A stretch of DNA of 41,742 bases from an uncultured Prevotellaceae bacterium (lineage in GTDB: Bacteria > Bacteroidota > Bacteroidia > Bacteroidales > Bacteroidaceae), in assembly GCA_946406555.1 (NCBI GenBank), contig CAMJLB010000006.1, forward strand, positions 1-41,742. The letters are read 5' to 3'. Numbering within the stretch: position 1 is the stretch's first letter; each line of letters opens with the position of its first letter. The notes beneath the pieces are model-generated. The model searched no databases. It had not been told where the DNA came from and saw nothing but the letters and a program-made list of their open reading frames with translations. A program made the translations under genes and the position numbers. Of this stretch, positions 1 through 8,925 are shown piece after piece.

Positions 1-1007
1 GCCAGGTCGTCGCCCCAGTTGCAGGGGAACTCGAACTTCTTGCCCTGCTTGATGGCTTCCTGCAGAATGTTGATGCCCTCGGTGTAGGGCAGGCGCACGA
101 AGGTTTCTTTCAGCACGCCCTCCAGACGGGCGATGAGCGTCTTGTCGATCATCTTGTTGAGGAACTCCAGGTCGTCCTTGCAGTGGTCGAGTGCCCAGCG
201 CACGCAGTATTTGATGAAGTCTTCCTCCAGGTCCATCAGCTCTTCCTGGTCGATGAAGGCCACCTCGGGCTCTACCATCCAGAATTCGGCCAGATGGCGA
301 GGAGTGTTGGAGTTTTCGGCACGGAAGGTGGGACCGAAGGTGTAGATGGCACCTAAGGCGGTGGCACCGAGTTCGCCCTCCAGCTGTCCAGAGACGGTGA
401 GCGAGGTCTGCTCGCCGAAGAAGTCGTCGTCGTAGATAATCTTGCCCTGTTCGTCCTTCTTCAGGTCGTAGAGGTTCTTGGTGGTCACCTGAAACATGTT
501 GCCGGCTCCCTCACAGTCGCTGGCGGTGATGAGCGGCGTGTTGAAGTAGTAGAAGCCATGCTCGTGGAAATAGGTATGAATGGCCATGGCCATGTTGTGG
601 CGTATGCGCATCACGGCTCCGAAAGTGTTGGTGCGCAGGCGCATGTGGGCGTTCTTGCGCATGGCCTCGAAGCTCTGGCCCTTCTTCTGCATGGGGTAGG
701 TGTTGTCGCAGAGGCCGTAGACAGCCAGACGCGTGGCCTGCACCTCGCAGCTCTGGCCGGCACCCTGGCTCTCTACCAGCGTGCCTTCAGCGCAGATACA
801 GGCACCAGTGGTGATCTGCTTCAGCAGCTCATCGTCGAACTTGGTGGGGTCGACCACAATCTGCACGTTGTTGATGGTTGAACCGTCGTTGAGTGCAATG
901 AAGTCGACATTCTTGCCAGAGCGGTGCGTGCGCACCCAGCCCTTCACGCAGATGTCATGTCCGTAGTCGGTACACTTTAGTACGTCAATTATCTTAGTAC
1001 GTTTCAT
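1..1007 (-). CDS. asnS: asparaginyl-tRNA synthetase, 3' end outside window
   Basis: Charges tRNA-Asn with asparagine in the cytoplasm (class II aminoacyl-tRNA synthetase). The minus strand from ATG at 1005-1007 reads [11 protein letters not shown], then an OB-fold anticodon-binding part ([20 protein letters not shown]) and the class II core, with motif 2 recognisable in [20 protein letters not shown] followed by EPE. About 335 of the roughly 465 residues usual for the family are present, and the C-terminal catalytic part lies beyond base 1. It has no stop inside the window. It is followed upstream by the pseudouridine synthase and purB on the same strand. Identification rests on the motif 2 region and the OB-fold; confidence is high. 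Confidence 0.95.
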   Translation of the reverse strand, partial: MKRTKIIDVLKCTDYGHDICVKGWVRTHRSGKNVDFIALNDGSTINNVQIVVDPTKFDDELLKQITTGACICAEGTLVESQGAGQSCEVQATRLAVYGLCDNTYPMQKKGQSFEAMRKNAHMRLRTNTFGAVMRIRHNMAMAIHTYFHEHGFYYFNTPLITASDCEGAGNMFQVTTKNLYDLKKDEQGKIIYDDDFFGEQTSLTVSGQLEGELGATALGAIYTFGPTFRAENSNTPRHLAEFWMVEPEVAFIDQEELMDLEEDFIKYCVRWALDHCKDDLEFLNKMIDKTLIARLEGVLKETFVRLPYTEGINILQEAIKQGKKFEFPCNWGDDL

Positions 1008-1011
1008 TTTG

Positions 1012-1046
1012 TAATTTTCAATTATCAATAATCAATCTTCAATTTA
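1012..1046. repeat. AATT-rich short intergenic repeat (copy 1)
   Basis: Run of near-identical 10-11 bp words of the form TCAATTNTCAAT between asnS and the pseudouridine synthase, just overlapping the latter's stop. The same word set recurs at 2551-2585 and 10589-10637. Confidence 0.6.
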
Positions 1047-2459
1047 CTCATACGCTCCCATGCGCAGGCGGTCGACCTCTTCCTCGGTGAGGTAGCGCCA
1101 GTCGCCCCGACGCAGGTTCTTCTTGGTGAGTCCGGCAAACTGCACGCGGTCGAGCTTGGTGACCTTGTAGCCGAGGCTCTCGAAGATGCGGCGCACGATG
1201 CGGTTCTTGCCCGAGTGAATCTCGATGCCCACCTGCTTCTTGTCTACAGGGTCGGCATACTGAATATCGTCGGCCTTGATCTCGCCGTCGTCGAGAATCA
1301 CGCCTTCGGCAATGCGCTGCATGTCGTGGGCAGTGACGTTGTGGTCGAGATACACGTGATAGATCTTCTTCTTCAGATATTTGGGATGGGTGAGCTTCGA
1401 GGCCAGGTCGCCATCGTTGGTGAGCAGGAGCACGCCTGTGGTGTTACGGTCGAGACGTCCTACGGGGTAGATGCGCTCCGGACAGGCGTTCTTCACCAGA
1501 TCCATCACCGTCTTGCGCTGCTGCGGGTCGTCGCTCGTGGTGACATAGTCCTTGGGCTTGTTCAGGAGCACGTAGACTTTCTTTTCGAGCGTCACGGGGT
1601 CGTCGTGGAAACGAATGGCATCGGTGCGCAGCACCTTCGTGCCCAGCTCGGTGACCACCTGTCCGTTGACGGTGACCACGCCTGCCTGTATGAACTCGTC
1701 GGCCTCTCTGCGGCTGCAAACGCCGGCGTTGGCTAGGAACTTGTTCAGGCGTACCGGCTCGTTGGGGTCGAAGTTCTGCTCCTTATACTCGATGCGCTTC
1801 TTCATCGAATACTTTGCATTCGGGTCGTAGTCGGCAGTGCGCTGGCGGAAACCGCCCTTCTGCCGTGGCTGGTAGCCGCCGCGCTGCTGGCCGTAGCCTC
1901 CCTGTCGGGGCTGCCCGTAGCCACCCTGCCGGGGCTGCTGGCCGTAGCCGCCTTGCTGCCGGGGCTGGTAGCCTCCCTGCTGCCGGGGCTGATAGCCGCC
2001 TTGCTGCCGGGGCTGGTAGCCACCCTGTCGGGGCTGCCCATAGCCGCCACCATACTGCTGCTGGCGTGGCTGATAGCTGCCTTGCTGGCCGTCGCCATCC
2101 TGATTGTAGCGTGGGCGGTAGCCGCCTTGCTGGCGCGGCTGGTAGCCACCTTGCTGGCGCGGCTGGTAGCCACCACCATAGTTATTGTTCTGACGGGGAC
2201 GGTAGCCACTTTGCTGGCGGGGCTGGCTCTGCAGACCGGCACCGAAGCCCTCGGGGCGGAAACCACCCTCGTCGTCGTTGTTACGTTTGTTGAAACTGCT
2301 GCGCTCGTAGCTTCCTGCCGTGCCGGGACGCTGTCCGCTGTGAATGCGCGGACGGGGCGAACGGCCTACCGGACGAAACTCGCGCTGGTAGCCATCGCGG
2401 CTGCCCTGCTGATCTTGCTGTGTTTGTTCTTCCTGCTTCTTTTCGTTCTCGAGATCCAT
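1044..2459 (-). CDS. RluB/RsuA-family rRNA pseudouridine synthase with long repetitive N-terminal tail
   Basis: Converts uridine to pseudouridine in ribosomal RNA, probably 23S, by analogy with RluB. The S4 RNA-binding domain starts near residue 236 (VRLNKFLANAGVCSRREAD), and the catalytic domain carries the family motif GRLDRNTTG with the nucleophilic aspartate at residue 337. Total length is 471 residues against about 240-300 for ordinary RluB or RsuA. The excess is an N-terminal tail: residues 1-77 are polar, and residues 78-205 are built from GGYQPRQQ-type units rich in Gly, Tyr, Gln and Arg. Such RGG/RGY-like tails are known in other proteins to bind RNA; that role here is inference. Downstream of purB on the same strand. 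The exact modified position cannot be told from sequence. Confidence 0.9.
   Translation of the reverse strand: MDLENEKKQEEQTQQDQQGSRDGYQREFRPVGRSPRPRIHSGQRPGTAGSYERSSFNKRNNDDEGGFRPEGFGAGLQSQPRQQSGYRPRQNNNYGGGYQPRQQGGYQPRQQGGYRPRYNQDGDGQQGSYQPRQQQYGGGYGQPRQGGYQPRQQGGYQPRQQGGYQPRQQGGYGQQPRQGGYGQPRQGGYGQQRGGYQPRQKGGFRQRTADYDPNAKYSMKKRIEYKEQNFDPNEPVRLNKFLANAGVCSRREADEFIQAGVVTVNGQVVTELGTKVLRTDAIRFHDDPVTLEKKVYVLLNKPKDYVTTSDDPQQRKTVMDLVKNACPERIYPVGRLDRNTTGVLLLTNDGDLASKLTHPKYLKKKIYHVYLDHNVTAHDMQRIAEGVILDDGEIKADDIQYADPVDKKQVGIEIHSGKNRIVRRIFESLGYKVTKLDRVQFAGLTKKNLRRGDWRYLTEEEVDRLRMGAYE
1845..2228 (-). repeat. in-gene tandem repeat encoding GGYQPRQQ units
   Basis: Tandem units of about 24 bp, some shortened to 21 bp or less, coding for 8-residue blocks of the GGYQPRQQ type within the pseudouridine synthase. 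Unit length stays a multiple of three, so copy number can change without breaking the frame. Confidence 0.85.
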
Positions 2460-2550
2460 AATGCTTAATTCCTCTTTTTGTTTGTGTGATTAATACTTGT
2501 GTTGATTATAAATAGAGCCTCACGGCTCACTATTGTGAATCCTTCGTTGG

Positions 2551-2585
2551 CAATCTTCAATTTTCAATCTTTAATTTTCAATCTC
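2551..2585. repeat. AATT-rich short intergenic repeat (copy 2)
   Basis: Same TCAATTTTCAAT word array as at 1012-1046, placed directly downstream of the purB stop on the minus strand. Confidence 0.6.
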
Positions 2586-2587
2586 GG

Positions 2588-3937
2588 TTACATTCCCGTA
2601 TAGTTCCACGGGGTGATGGCCATGAGCTCTTCTTTCACGCTGTCGCTCACTTCCAGAGCCTGTATGAAGTTGTGTATGGTCTGCTCGGTCATCTTCTCGT
2701 TGGTGCGGGTTAGTGCCTTCAGTGCCTCGTAGGGGTGTGGATAGGCTTCGCGGCGCAGAATGGTCTGTATGGCCTCGGCCACCACGGCCCAGGTCTGCTC
2801 GAGGTCTTCATGCAGCTTTTCTTCGTTGAGAATCAGCTTGCGCAGGCCCTTCAGCGTGCTTTCGAAGGCGATGAGGCTGTGGCCCATGGGCACTCCTACG
2901 TTGCGCAGCACGGTGGAGTCGGTAAGGTCGCGCTGTAGCCGGCTCACTGGCAGCTTCTGTGCCAGAAAGGCCAGGATGGCGTTGGCCATGCCCAGGTTGC
3001 CCTCGGAGTTTTCGTAGTCGATGGGGTTCACCTTGTGTGGCATGGCGCTCGAGCCTACCTCGCCTGCCTTGATCTTCTGCTTGAAGTACTCCATGGAGAT
3101 ATACATCCAGAAGTCGCGGTCAAGGTCGATGACGATGGTGTTGATGCGGCGCATGCCGTCGAAGATGGCTGCCAGCCAGTCGTAGTTGCTGATCTGGGTG
3201 GTCCACTGCTCGCGCTCCAGGCCCAGCTTCTCGCTGACGAACTGGTTGCCAAATTCGCGCCAGTCGTACTGGGGGTAGGCCACATGGTGGGCATTGTAGT
3301 TGCCCGTGGCACCACCAAACTTGGCGGTGATGGGTATGTCTTTCAAGGCGCGCAGCTGTTCCTCCAGGCGGTAGACGTAGACCATGATCTCCTTGCCCAG
3401 ACGGGTAGGCGATGCCGGTTGCCCGTGGGTCTTGGCCAGCATGGGCACCTGCTTCCACTCTTCGGCATAGTCGTTCAGCTGCTCGATGAGCTCTTCCAAC
3501 AGGGGGTAATACACCTGTTTGAGTGCCTCTTTGATGGAAAGGGGCACGCTTGTGTTGTTGATGTCTTGAGAGGTAAGGCCGAAATGGATGAATTCCATGG
3601 CTTCGGCGGGGAAATTGCCCAGCGCGGAGAGGCGCTCCTTGATGAAGTACTCCACGGCCTTCACGTCGTGGTTGGTCACCTTCTCGATGTCTTTCACACG
3701 CTGCGCGTCGGCAGGGGTGAACTCGCGATAGAGGTTCCGAAGCGGCAAGAAAAGGTCATGGTTGAAATTGGCCAGTTGGGGTAGTGGCAGTTCGCAGAGT
3801 GTGATGAAATACTCTACCTCTACGCGCACACGGTAGCGCACCAGCGCATACTCAGAAAAATACTCTCCCAGTTTCTCTGTTTTACCACGATAGCGGCCAT
3901 CTATAGGCGAGATGGCTGTCAGTTTGCTTAGTTCCAT
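2588..3937 (-). CDS. purB: adenylosuccinate lyase
   Basis: Catalyses two steps of purine synthesis: SAICAR to AICAR plus fumarate, and adenylosuccinate to AMP plus fumarate. The 449 residues match the family length (about 430-460). Visible motifs are the TSQD block at 122-125, the KTHGQPASPT block with the general acid/base His171, and the fumarase/aspartase signature GSSAMPHKVNPI at 295-306 containing the flexible-loop serine. It starts with MELSKLTAISPIDGRY, typical of the family. A TAnnTTTG promoter element lies 36 bp upstream of the ATG. The pseudouridine synthase follows 128 bp downstream. Confidence 0.97.
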   Translation of the reverse strand: MELSKLTAISPIDGRYRGKTEKLGEYFSEYALVRYRVRVEVEYFITLCELPLPQLANFNHDLFLPLRNLYREFTPADAQRVKDIEKVTNHDVKAVEYFIKERLSALGNFPAEAMEFIHFGLTSQDINNTSVPLSIKEALKQVYYPLLEELIEQLNDYAEEWKQVPMLAKTHGQPASPTRLGKEIMVYVYRLEEQLRALKDIPITAKFGGATGNYNAHHVAYPQYDWREFGNQFVSEKLGLEREQWTTQISNYDWLAAIFDGMRRINTIVIDLDRDFWMYISMEYFKQKIKAGEVGSSAMPHKVNPIDYENSEGNLGMANAILAFLAQKLPVSRLQRDLTDSTVLRNVGVPMGHSLIAFESTLKGLRKLILNEEKLHEDLEQTWAVVAEAIQTILRREAYPHPYEALKALTRTNEKMTEQTIHNFIQALEVSDSVKEELMAITPWNYTGM

Positions 3938-3972
3938 TCTTTTTTATTACGATAATTATCCTTTTGCGAGGG

Positions 3973-3980
3973 CAAAGTTA
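3973..3980 (-). promoter_or_regulatory. purB promoter, -7 element TAACTTTG
   Basis: The minus strand reads TAACTTTG, a full match to the Bacteroidetes TAnnTTTG element, 36 bp before the purB start. No clear TTTG at the expected -33 spacing. Confidence 0.6.
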
Positions 3981-4076
3981 CATAAATAAAATGATATGCG
4001 CCCATTGTTATGCGATAAATTTATGCTGCTTTCTATTTTTTTTGCTTTTTTGCTGTTGACGGGCACGAAATAAAAC

Positions 4077-4114
4077 GTTTTGCCATGCGAAACTTCCGCT
4101 CCGCATGGCAAAAC
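4077..4114 (-). terminator. intrinsic terminator after the lipoprotein gene
   Basis: Perfect 13-bp inverted repeat (4077-4089 with 4102-4114, 12-nt loop), followed on the minus strand by the T-rich stretch GTTTTATTTC. It lies 37 bp past the lipoprotein stop. Confidence 0.75.
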
Positions 4115-4150
4115 AATATGTAGAAAAATGACTGGTTCTGAACGAATGGC

Positions 4151-5284
4151 TTAGTAGCTGCTGCCGCCGTTGTGGGTTGCAGGCTTGTCGCTCGGGGTGA
4201 GACTCACCTTGGCACTAACCACGCCGAAGTAGGTAGCCTGGAAGGTCTTTTCGTCGCTCTTGAAGGTCATCTTCTTCACCTTTTGGGTGACGGTGAAGTG
4301 AGCGAGGCTCTTCTGGTTGGCAGTAAAGGTGAGCGAGTTCTTCAGGTTGCGGGCCTTGATGCCGAAGAGGTTCTTCAGGTAGTTGTTGATGAGGGTGGCA
4401 GTCTCGTTGGTCTCGTAACCCAGGGTGCGGGTGTAGCTCACGCTGTTGCGGCCTGCATTCACCACGATGTCGGGTACAGAGATGGTTCTGGTCTCTTCCT
4501 CCACCTCGATTACGTCGGCAACCAACTCGTAGGTCCAGGGCGAGAAGTGGGGAATAGTGGCAGTAACGTCGTCGCCGTTAATGGTGGGAGTGAGCACGTC
4601 GCCGCTCTTAGCGTGCCTCATCTGAAGCTTGAACGGGTTTACACCGGGAATGTTCACCTTGACAGTGGGCTTTGCATTGGCGAAGGTCACACCATCGGGT
4701 TCGCAGTCTACAGCCAATACAGGCTCTGACACCATGTCGCCCTTCTTCAGGTCGTCGGCTTTGGCATCGCCGCTGGCAGGTGTGAACACAACGATAGAGA
4801 AGTCTTTGCCGTCGCCTTCAACAGCGTCGATAGGGGCAGAAATCTCTGCATTGACACCCGTCTCGGCTTGGTTGGCGTTGGAGTTATTAACGGTGATGGT
4901 GGCACCTACGTTCTTCTTCTCGGGATTGGTGGCTGCTGTATAGAGCGTTACGTCTATGTACTTGCTCGACTCATCTCCGAAGGCGATGTTCAGCTCCTGG
5001 CTCTTGTAGTTGGCGTTGGTGGGTTTTACGATCAGGTTGCCCGACTGGTCGGCATTGCTGAAGGTGTAGACGTTGCCCGACTTTGAACCGCTCTTGCCAT
5101 TGTAGGTTACGTTGGCTGCTACGTTGGTCTGAACGACCAGAATGCGGCTCTGCACTGCCTCTACTTCCTGAACTGGAGTGGGCTGTGGCACTTCGTCGGA
5201 ATCGCCTTTGTGGCAAGCCGTCAAGGCCATTGCCAGTCCGAATCCAAATGTAAGGATTGCGGCGTTGTTGAAAAACTTTTTCAT
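4151..5284 (-). CDS. lipoprotein of unknown function
   Basis: 377 residues. The N-terminus MKKFFNNAAILTFGFGLAMALTAC is a lipoprotein signal peptide with lipobox LTAC and the acylated cysteine at residue 24. The next residues, HKGDSDE, are acidic and typical of Bacteroidota surface-exposed lipoproteins. The mature part is Thr/Val/Asn-rich with alternating hydrophobic residues, suggesting beta-sandwich (Ig-like) domains: one near residues 45-115 (NVTYNGKSGSKSGNVYTFSN) and a second after about 120. I do not recognise a named family; it resembles the many uncharacterised Bacteroides/Prevotella surface lipoproteins. It stands alone, with its own terminator downstream and a possible promoter element at 5412-5419. 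Confidence 0.8.
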   Translation of the reverse strand: MKKFFNNAAILTFGFGLAMALTACHKGDSDEVPQPTPVQEVEAVQSRILVVQTNVAANVTYNGKSGSKSGNVYTFSNADQSGNLIVKPTNANYKSQELNIAFGDESSKYIDVTLYTAATNPEKKNVGATITVNNSNANQAETGVNAEISAPIDAVEGDGKDFSIVVFTPASGDAKADDLKKGDMVSEPVLAVDCEPDGVTFANAKPTVKVNIPGVNPFKLQMRHAKSGDVLTPTINGDDVTATIPHFSPWTYELVADVIEVEEETRTISVPDIVVNAGRNSVSYTRTLGYETNETATLINNYLKNLFGIKARNLKNSLTFTANQKSLAHFTVTQKVKKMTFKSDEKTFQATYFGVVSAKVSLTPSDKPATHNGGSSY

Positions 5285-5411
5285 AATAGTTCGTTGTTTA
5301 TTTAGTTTACTTATATTTTTCCTCCCACTGATTCAAGGCCTTAAGAATGTCGTAAATGACTTTTGCACTCTATTGGCAATGAGTGATGTGACTTTTATAC
5401 AAAAGACGGTG

Positions 5412-5419
5412 CAAATATA
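5412..5419 (-). promoter_or_regulatory. possible lipoprotein promoter, TATATTTG
   Basis: TATATTTG on the minus strand fits TAnnTTTG but would leave a leader of about 120 nt, and no -33 TTTG is in place. Apart from this element the stretch 5285-5525 holds nothing I can identify. Confidence 0.35.
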
Positions 5420-5526
5420 CTACAAAATTGTGGATTGAGTATATAAGAGGCGTTAATTTTAAAGAAAATTAATACACATTTGACAGCCTTCTCTGGTTTG
5501 CTGGTTTTTCGCTTGTAGAAATAATA

Positions 5527-5554
5527 AATCTCGCAAACGGTGGTTTGCGAGATT
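5527..5554 (-). terminator. hairpin terminator after tRNA-Val
   Basis: Perfect 12-bp inverted repeat (5527-5538 with 5543-5554, 4-nt loop) starting 6 nt past the tRNA 3' end, followed on the minus strand by the T-rich TATTATTTC. Confidence 0.75.
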
Positions 5555-5559
5555 CATAG

Positions 5560-5634
5560 TGGGCGTTGACGGATTCGAACCGCCGACCCTCTGCTTGTAA
5601 GGCAGATGCTCTGAACCAACTGAGCTAAACGCCC
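5560..5634 (-). tRNA. tRNA-Val (anticodon TAC)
   Basis: The minus strand folds into a full cloverleaf. The acceptor arm GGGCGTT pairs with AACGCCC and the discriminator is A. The D-arm is GCTC..GAGC, the anticodon stem is TCTGC/GCAGA with loop CTTACAA (anticodon TAC, reading GUA), and the T-arm contains GGTTCGAATCC. CCA is not encoded. A consensus promoter lies 21 bp upstream and a hairpin terminator directly downstream, so it is probably a single-gene unit. Confidence 0.96.
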
Positions 5635-5654
5635 TTGCTTTTTGTAAGCGGGTG

Positions 5655-5686
5655 CAAATGTACGAAGTTTGTTTGTAACGGCCAAA
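5655..5686 (-). promoter_or_regulatory. tRNA-Val promoter, TTTG-N20-TACATTTG
   Basis: The minus strand carries TTTG (5683-5686), a 20-bp spacer and TACATTTG (5655-5662), a full match to the Bacteroidetes housekeeping promoter. Confidence 0.8.
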
Positions 5687-5707
5687 TATTTTTGCTTTTT
5701 TTTGCAA

Positions 5708-5742
5708 AAAAAAGAGGCAGGCATCGTTGTGTGATGCCTGCC
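5708..5742 (-). terminator. intrinsic terminator of the OmpA-family gene
   Basis: 10-bp perfect stem (5716-5725 with 5733-5742, 7-nt loop), followed on the minus strand by TCTTTTTTTT. It lies 30 bp past the ompA stop and separates it from the tRNA promoter. Confidence 0.85.
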
Positions 5743-5772
5743 GGAGGAATGTTTTTGGTGTTGTATAACAGC

Positions 5773-6930
5773 TTACTTGATGGTGACAGTAGCACGACGG
5801 TTGTAAGACACAGGGCTCAGGTCGTTGACACCACCGGCGGCAACGCACTCAATCTTGTCGCGGCTTACGCCCATCTTCACGAGCTCGTTGGCTACGGCCT
5901 CGGCGCGCTTCTGACTCAGTTTCTTGTTCAGGTTGGCGCTTCCGGTCTTGCTGTCGGCATAGCCCGTAACCACAATCTTCTGACCGTTGCTCTTTGCCAT
6001 ATTGGCCAGCTCCTTCACGTTCTGCAGATCTTTCTTCGATGCAATCTTGCTCTGTGCGATGTTGAAGAATACCGAAACGGGTGCTGCCACCACTTCCTTC
6101 ACGGTGACGGTCTTTGTCTCGGCCTGTACAGGCTTCTGGTTGGCGAGCTGGTTCTTCAGACGGGCGTTCTCAGCCTGCTCGTCGGCCAGCTGCTGGTTCA
6201 GGGCGTCGATCTGGCTCTGCGAGAGGGCCTTCAGGGCTTCTACGTCGGGAGTCTTGCTCCAGTTGCTCTTGCCCAGGTTGAACACAAGGCCCAGCTCGCC
6301 GCTGAAGTAGTGGTCGGTCTTGGCGGGTGTGTTGCCATAGTCGGCAGCGTGGGCAAACACCTCATAGTCGGCCAGATTGTAGGCCAGATCGAGCTGGATG
6401 CCCACATGCTTGCTGAGGCGGAAGGTGTTATACAGGCCGAAGCTGGTGGTGACGCTGTTCATGTTGGCTGTGAAGTTGCGCAGGTAGCCTGCACCAAGAT
6501 ACGGAGAGATGTTCCACACGCGGTTCTCCTTGTATCCGCAAAACAGGTTGTTCAGGTTGAACAGCACCTGCTCTTGAATATTCATGAATTTGATTTCGCC
6601 ATTTTCTGCCACATCAGTGGTTGCATTGTGGCCATTAAAGAAATAGGTAGCCTTCGTGCGAAGTCCAAGTCCAGGAGTGAACCATTTGCCAATGGCTACA
6701 GATGCACCCAAATCACTGCGATAGTTCTTGAAGGGGCTGTTGGCGAGACGAGGAGTTAATGAGCGCTCGAAAGCCGAATACGAAGCACCATACTGGAAAC
6801 CGGCCGATACAAACCAATTGCTCCAGAACGAGTTGGTTGCTACGCTGTACTTCATTTCAGGAGTTTCATTCTGGGCCATACCTGCCACAGAAACGCCAGC
6901 TAATGCCAGCACCATAATAAACTTCTTCAT
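5773..6930 (-). CDS. OmpA-family outer membrane protein
   Basis: Outer membrane barrel with a periplasmic peptidoglycan-binding domain, anchoring the outer membrane to the wall. From the chosen ATG (6928-6930) it is 385 residues. The signal peptide MKKFIMVLALAGVSVAGMAQ is followed by a beta-barrel region (about 25-235) rich in aromatic strands. A coiled-coil-like stretch (about 240-275, ALNQQLADEQAENARLKNQL) leads to a C-terminal OmpA domain containing GYADSKTGSANLNKKLSQKRAEAV, the peptidoglycan-binding signature. The frame remains open further upstream, but the signal peptide and the promoter at 6973-7003 fix this start. It has its own promoter and terminator. Similar proteins are among the most abundant outer membrane proteins in Prevotella and Porphyromonas. 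Confidence 0.92.
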   Translation of the reverse strand: MKKFIMVLALAGVSVAGMAQNETPEMKYSVATNSFWSNWFVSAGFQYGASYSAFERSLTPRLANSPFKNYRSDLGASVAIGKWFTPGLGLRTKATYFFNGHNATTDVAENGEIKFMNIQEQVLFNLNNLFCGYKENRVWNISPYLGAGYLRNFTANMNSVTTSFGLYNTFRLSKHVGIQLDLAYNLADYEVFAHAADYGNTPAKTDHYFSGELGLVFNLGKSNWSKTPDVEALKALSQSQIDALNQQLADEQAENARLKNQLANQKPVQAETKTVTVKEVVAAPVSVFFNIAQSKIASKKDLQNVKELANMAKSNGQKIVVTGYADSKTGSANLNKKLSQKRAEAVANELVKMGVSRDKIECVAAGGVNDLSPVSYNRRATVTIK

Positions 6931-6972
6931 AATAACTTTTATTTTAAAATTAATATATTTCGAAATGTTCTG

Positions 6973-7003
6973 CAAAAGTAGATAAAAAAAATTAATCTTC
7001 CAA
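6973..7003 (-). promoter_or_regulatory. ompA promoter, TTG-N20-TACTTTTG
   Basis: Minus strand TACTTTTG (6973-6980) with TTG 20 bp upstream (7001-7003), 42 bp before the ATG. Confidence 0.7.
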
Positions 7004-7091
7004 CAAATTGCTGCACAAAATGTATTTTTTGCGCTAAATTTGGTTAAATGAGGGCGTTTCGGGGGCTTTGAAAGATGTTTTTTGCTGCAAA

Positions 7092-8909
7092 TTAGCTGAA
7101 TAGCTGTTCGATGTCTTGTTGTGGCAAAATGGCAAGTATGACATGCCCATCTGGCGTGTAGTTTACATTGGAGCAAGCGAACAGCCGTTCGACGATGTGC
7201 TCCATTTCGTCGTTGTCCAGTACCTGCCCTTGTGGTATGGCTGCCTGTCTTGCCAGGCAGAGGGCCAGCGTGGAGCGCAGTTGCTCTACGGTGGAGTTTG
7301 CTTGTTCGGCGGCATCTGCCACGATAGCCGACACGATGGCTGTAGGGTTCATGCCCTCCAGTCCGGCAGGAACGCCGGCGATGGCATAGCTGCCACCCCC
7401 GAGGCTGTTCAGCTCGAATCCTATAGCAGCCAGTTCGGGCATCAGACGTTCCATGATAGCCGTCGACGATGGCGGCAACTGTAGCATTTCGGGGAAGAGA
7501 AGACGCTGGGTACTGCTCTGGTGCTGAGCCTGTCGGGCGAGATATTGCTCATAGCGTATGCGCACGTCGGCCCGGTGTTGGTCTATCACCAGCATGCCCG
7601 ACCTTACGGCAGTCATGATGTAACGCCCTTTATACTGATAGTGGATTGCCGACTTGTCGGCCAGCATCTGCGCTTCTGGCTGTTTCTGTAGTTCTTCTTC
7701 TTCGGGAAAGAGCGGCACTTCGCTATCTGCCGGCAAACGACGGCTCGATGTTTCGTAGAGTTGCTCCCAGTCGGTGGGTGCTTTGCGCTGACTGGTGTTC
7801 TTGAAAGGGTTGTAGTTGGGGTTGTAGCTCACCTTAGGCATCTCTACGTGATCGCGCGTCGGGTCGTAGACTGGGATGTCGGGACGCCCTTCGGTATCGA
7901 AGTCTATGGCGGGAACCTCGCAGAAACGGCCGATGGCATCTTTTACTGCTGCCATGAGGATCTGCCAGATGCTCTGTTCGTTTTCAAATTTTATCTCCGT
8001 CTTCGTGGGGTGTATGTTCACGTCGATGTCGGCAGGGCTTACTTCGAAATAAATGAAGTAGGGCACAGTCATGCCTTCTGGCACCAGCCGTTCGTAGGCC
8101 CCGGCTACCGCCTTGTGGAAGTAGGCGTGTTTCATGTAGCGGCCATTGACGAAGAAATAGGTGTGAGCCCCTTTCTTTCGTGCCGCCTCGGGCTTCCCCA
8201 CAAAGCCGCTGATGCGGCACAGCGCGGTGTCGACCTCGATGGGCAACAGGTCCTGACTGGTTTTCTTTCCGAACACGTCGGCGATGCGCTGTCGAAGCGA
8301 GGCCCCTTTGACGTTGAGCAGTTCCTGACCGTTGCTGTGCAGGGTGAAGTTGATGGCGGGATAGACGAGTATGATGCGTTCGAAGGCTGCCAGTATATTG
8401 TTTAGCTCAGTGGCATTGGTCTTCAGAAATTTGCGGCGGGCTGGAACGTTGAAGAATAGGTTCTCAACCTTGAAGTTGCAGCCCACAGGGCATGCCACTG
8501 GCTCCTGGCTCACCACGTGGGAGCCTTGCAGCGTGAGGCGGGTGCCTATATCGTCGCCTTGCTGCCGTGTGGTCAGTTCCACTTGAGCTACGGCGGCCAC
8601 CGAGGGCAGTGCCTCGCCGCGGAATCCCATGGTGCGTAGGGCGAAGAGGTCGTCGGCCTTGCGTATCTTCGAGGTGGCATGACGCTCGAAGGCCAGGCGT
8701 GCGTCGGTTTCCGACATGCCCTTTCCGTCGTCGATAACCTGTATGAGCGTTCGGCCGGCATCGACCACGACCACCTTGATGGTCTTGGCACCGGCATCGA
8801 CAGAATTCTCTACCAGTTCCTTGATAACCGATGCAGGCCGCTGAATCACCTCTCCGGCAGCTATCTGGTTGGCTACGGCATCGGGCAGTAATTGTATGAT
8901 ATCGCTCAT
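7092..8909 (-). CDS. mutL: DNA mismatch repair protein MutL
   Basis: Couples mismatch recognition by MutS to strand removal. 605 residues. The N-terminal GHKL ATPase is complete: QIAAGEV (15-21), the catalytic Glu in KELVEN (30-35), DDGKG (60-64), GFRGEAL (95-101) and the NIHPTK motif (298-303). The C-terminal dimerisation domain starts near 425. The endonuclease motif of the family, DQHA-x2-E-x4-E, reads DQHRADVRIRYE (443-454), lacking the first glutamate. The C-terminal CPHGRP-type metal-binding motif reads YTPDGHV. So nicking activity looks doubtful, although the DQH is kept. Last gene of the guaB-ppiC-surA-ostA-mutL run, 47 bp after ostA. Confidence 0.95.
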   Translation of the reverse strand: MSDIIQLLPDAVANQIAAGEVIQRPASVIKELVENSVDAGAKTIKVVVVDAGRTLIQVIDDGKGMSETDARLAFERHATSKIRKADDLFALRTMGFRGEALPSVAAVAQVELTTRQQGDDIGTRLTLQGSHVVSQEPVACPVGCNFKVENLFFNVPARRKFLKTNATELNNILAAFERIILVYPAINFTLHSNGQELLNVKGASLRQRIADVFGKKTSQDLLPIEVDTALCRISGFVGKPEAARKKGAHTYFFVNGRYMKHAYFHKAVAGAYERLVPEGMTVPYFIYFEVSPADIDVNIHPTKTEIKFENEQSIWQILMAAVKDAIGRFCEVPAIDFDTEGRPDIPVYDPTRDHVEMPKVSYNPNYNPFKNTSQRKAPTDWEQLYETSSRRLPADSEVPLFPEEEELQKQPEAQMLADKSAIHYQYKGRYIMTAVRSGMLVIDQHRADVRIRYEQYLARQAQHQSSTQRLLFPEMLQLPPSSTAIMERLMPELAAIGFELNSLGGGSYAIAGVPAGLEGMNPTAIVSAIVADAAEQANSTVEQLRSTLALCLARQAAIPQGQVLDNDEMEHIVERLFACSNVNYTPDGHVILAILPQQDIEQLFS

Positions 8910-8925
8910 GTTTTTTTGTTTTTTT

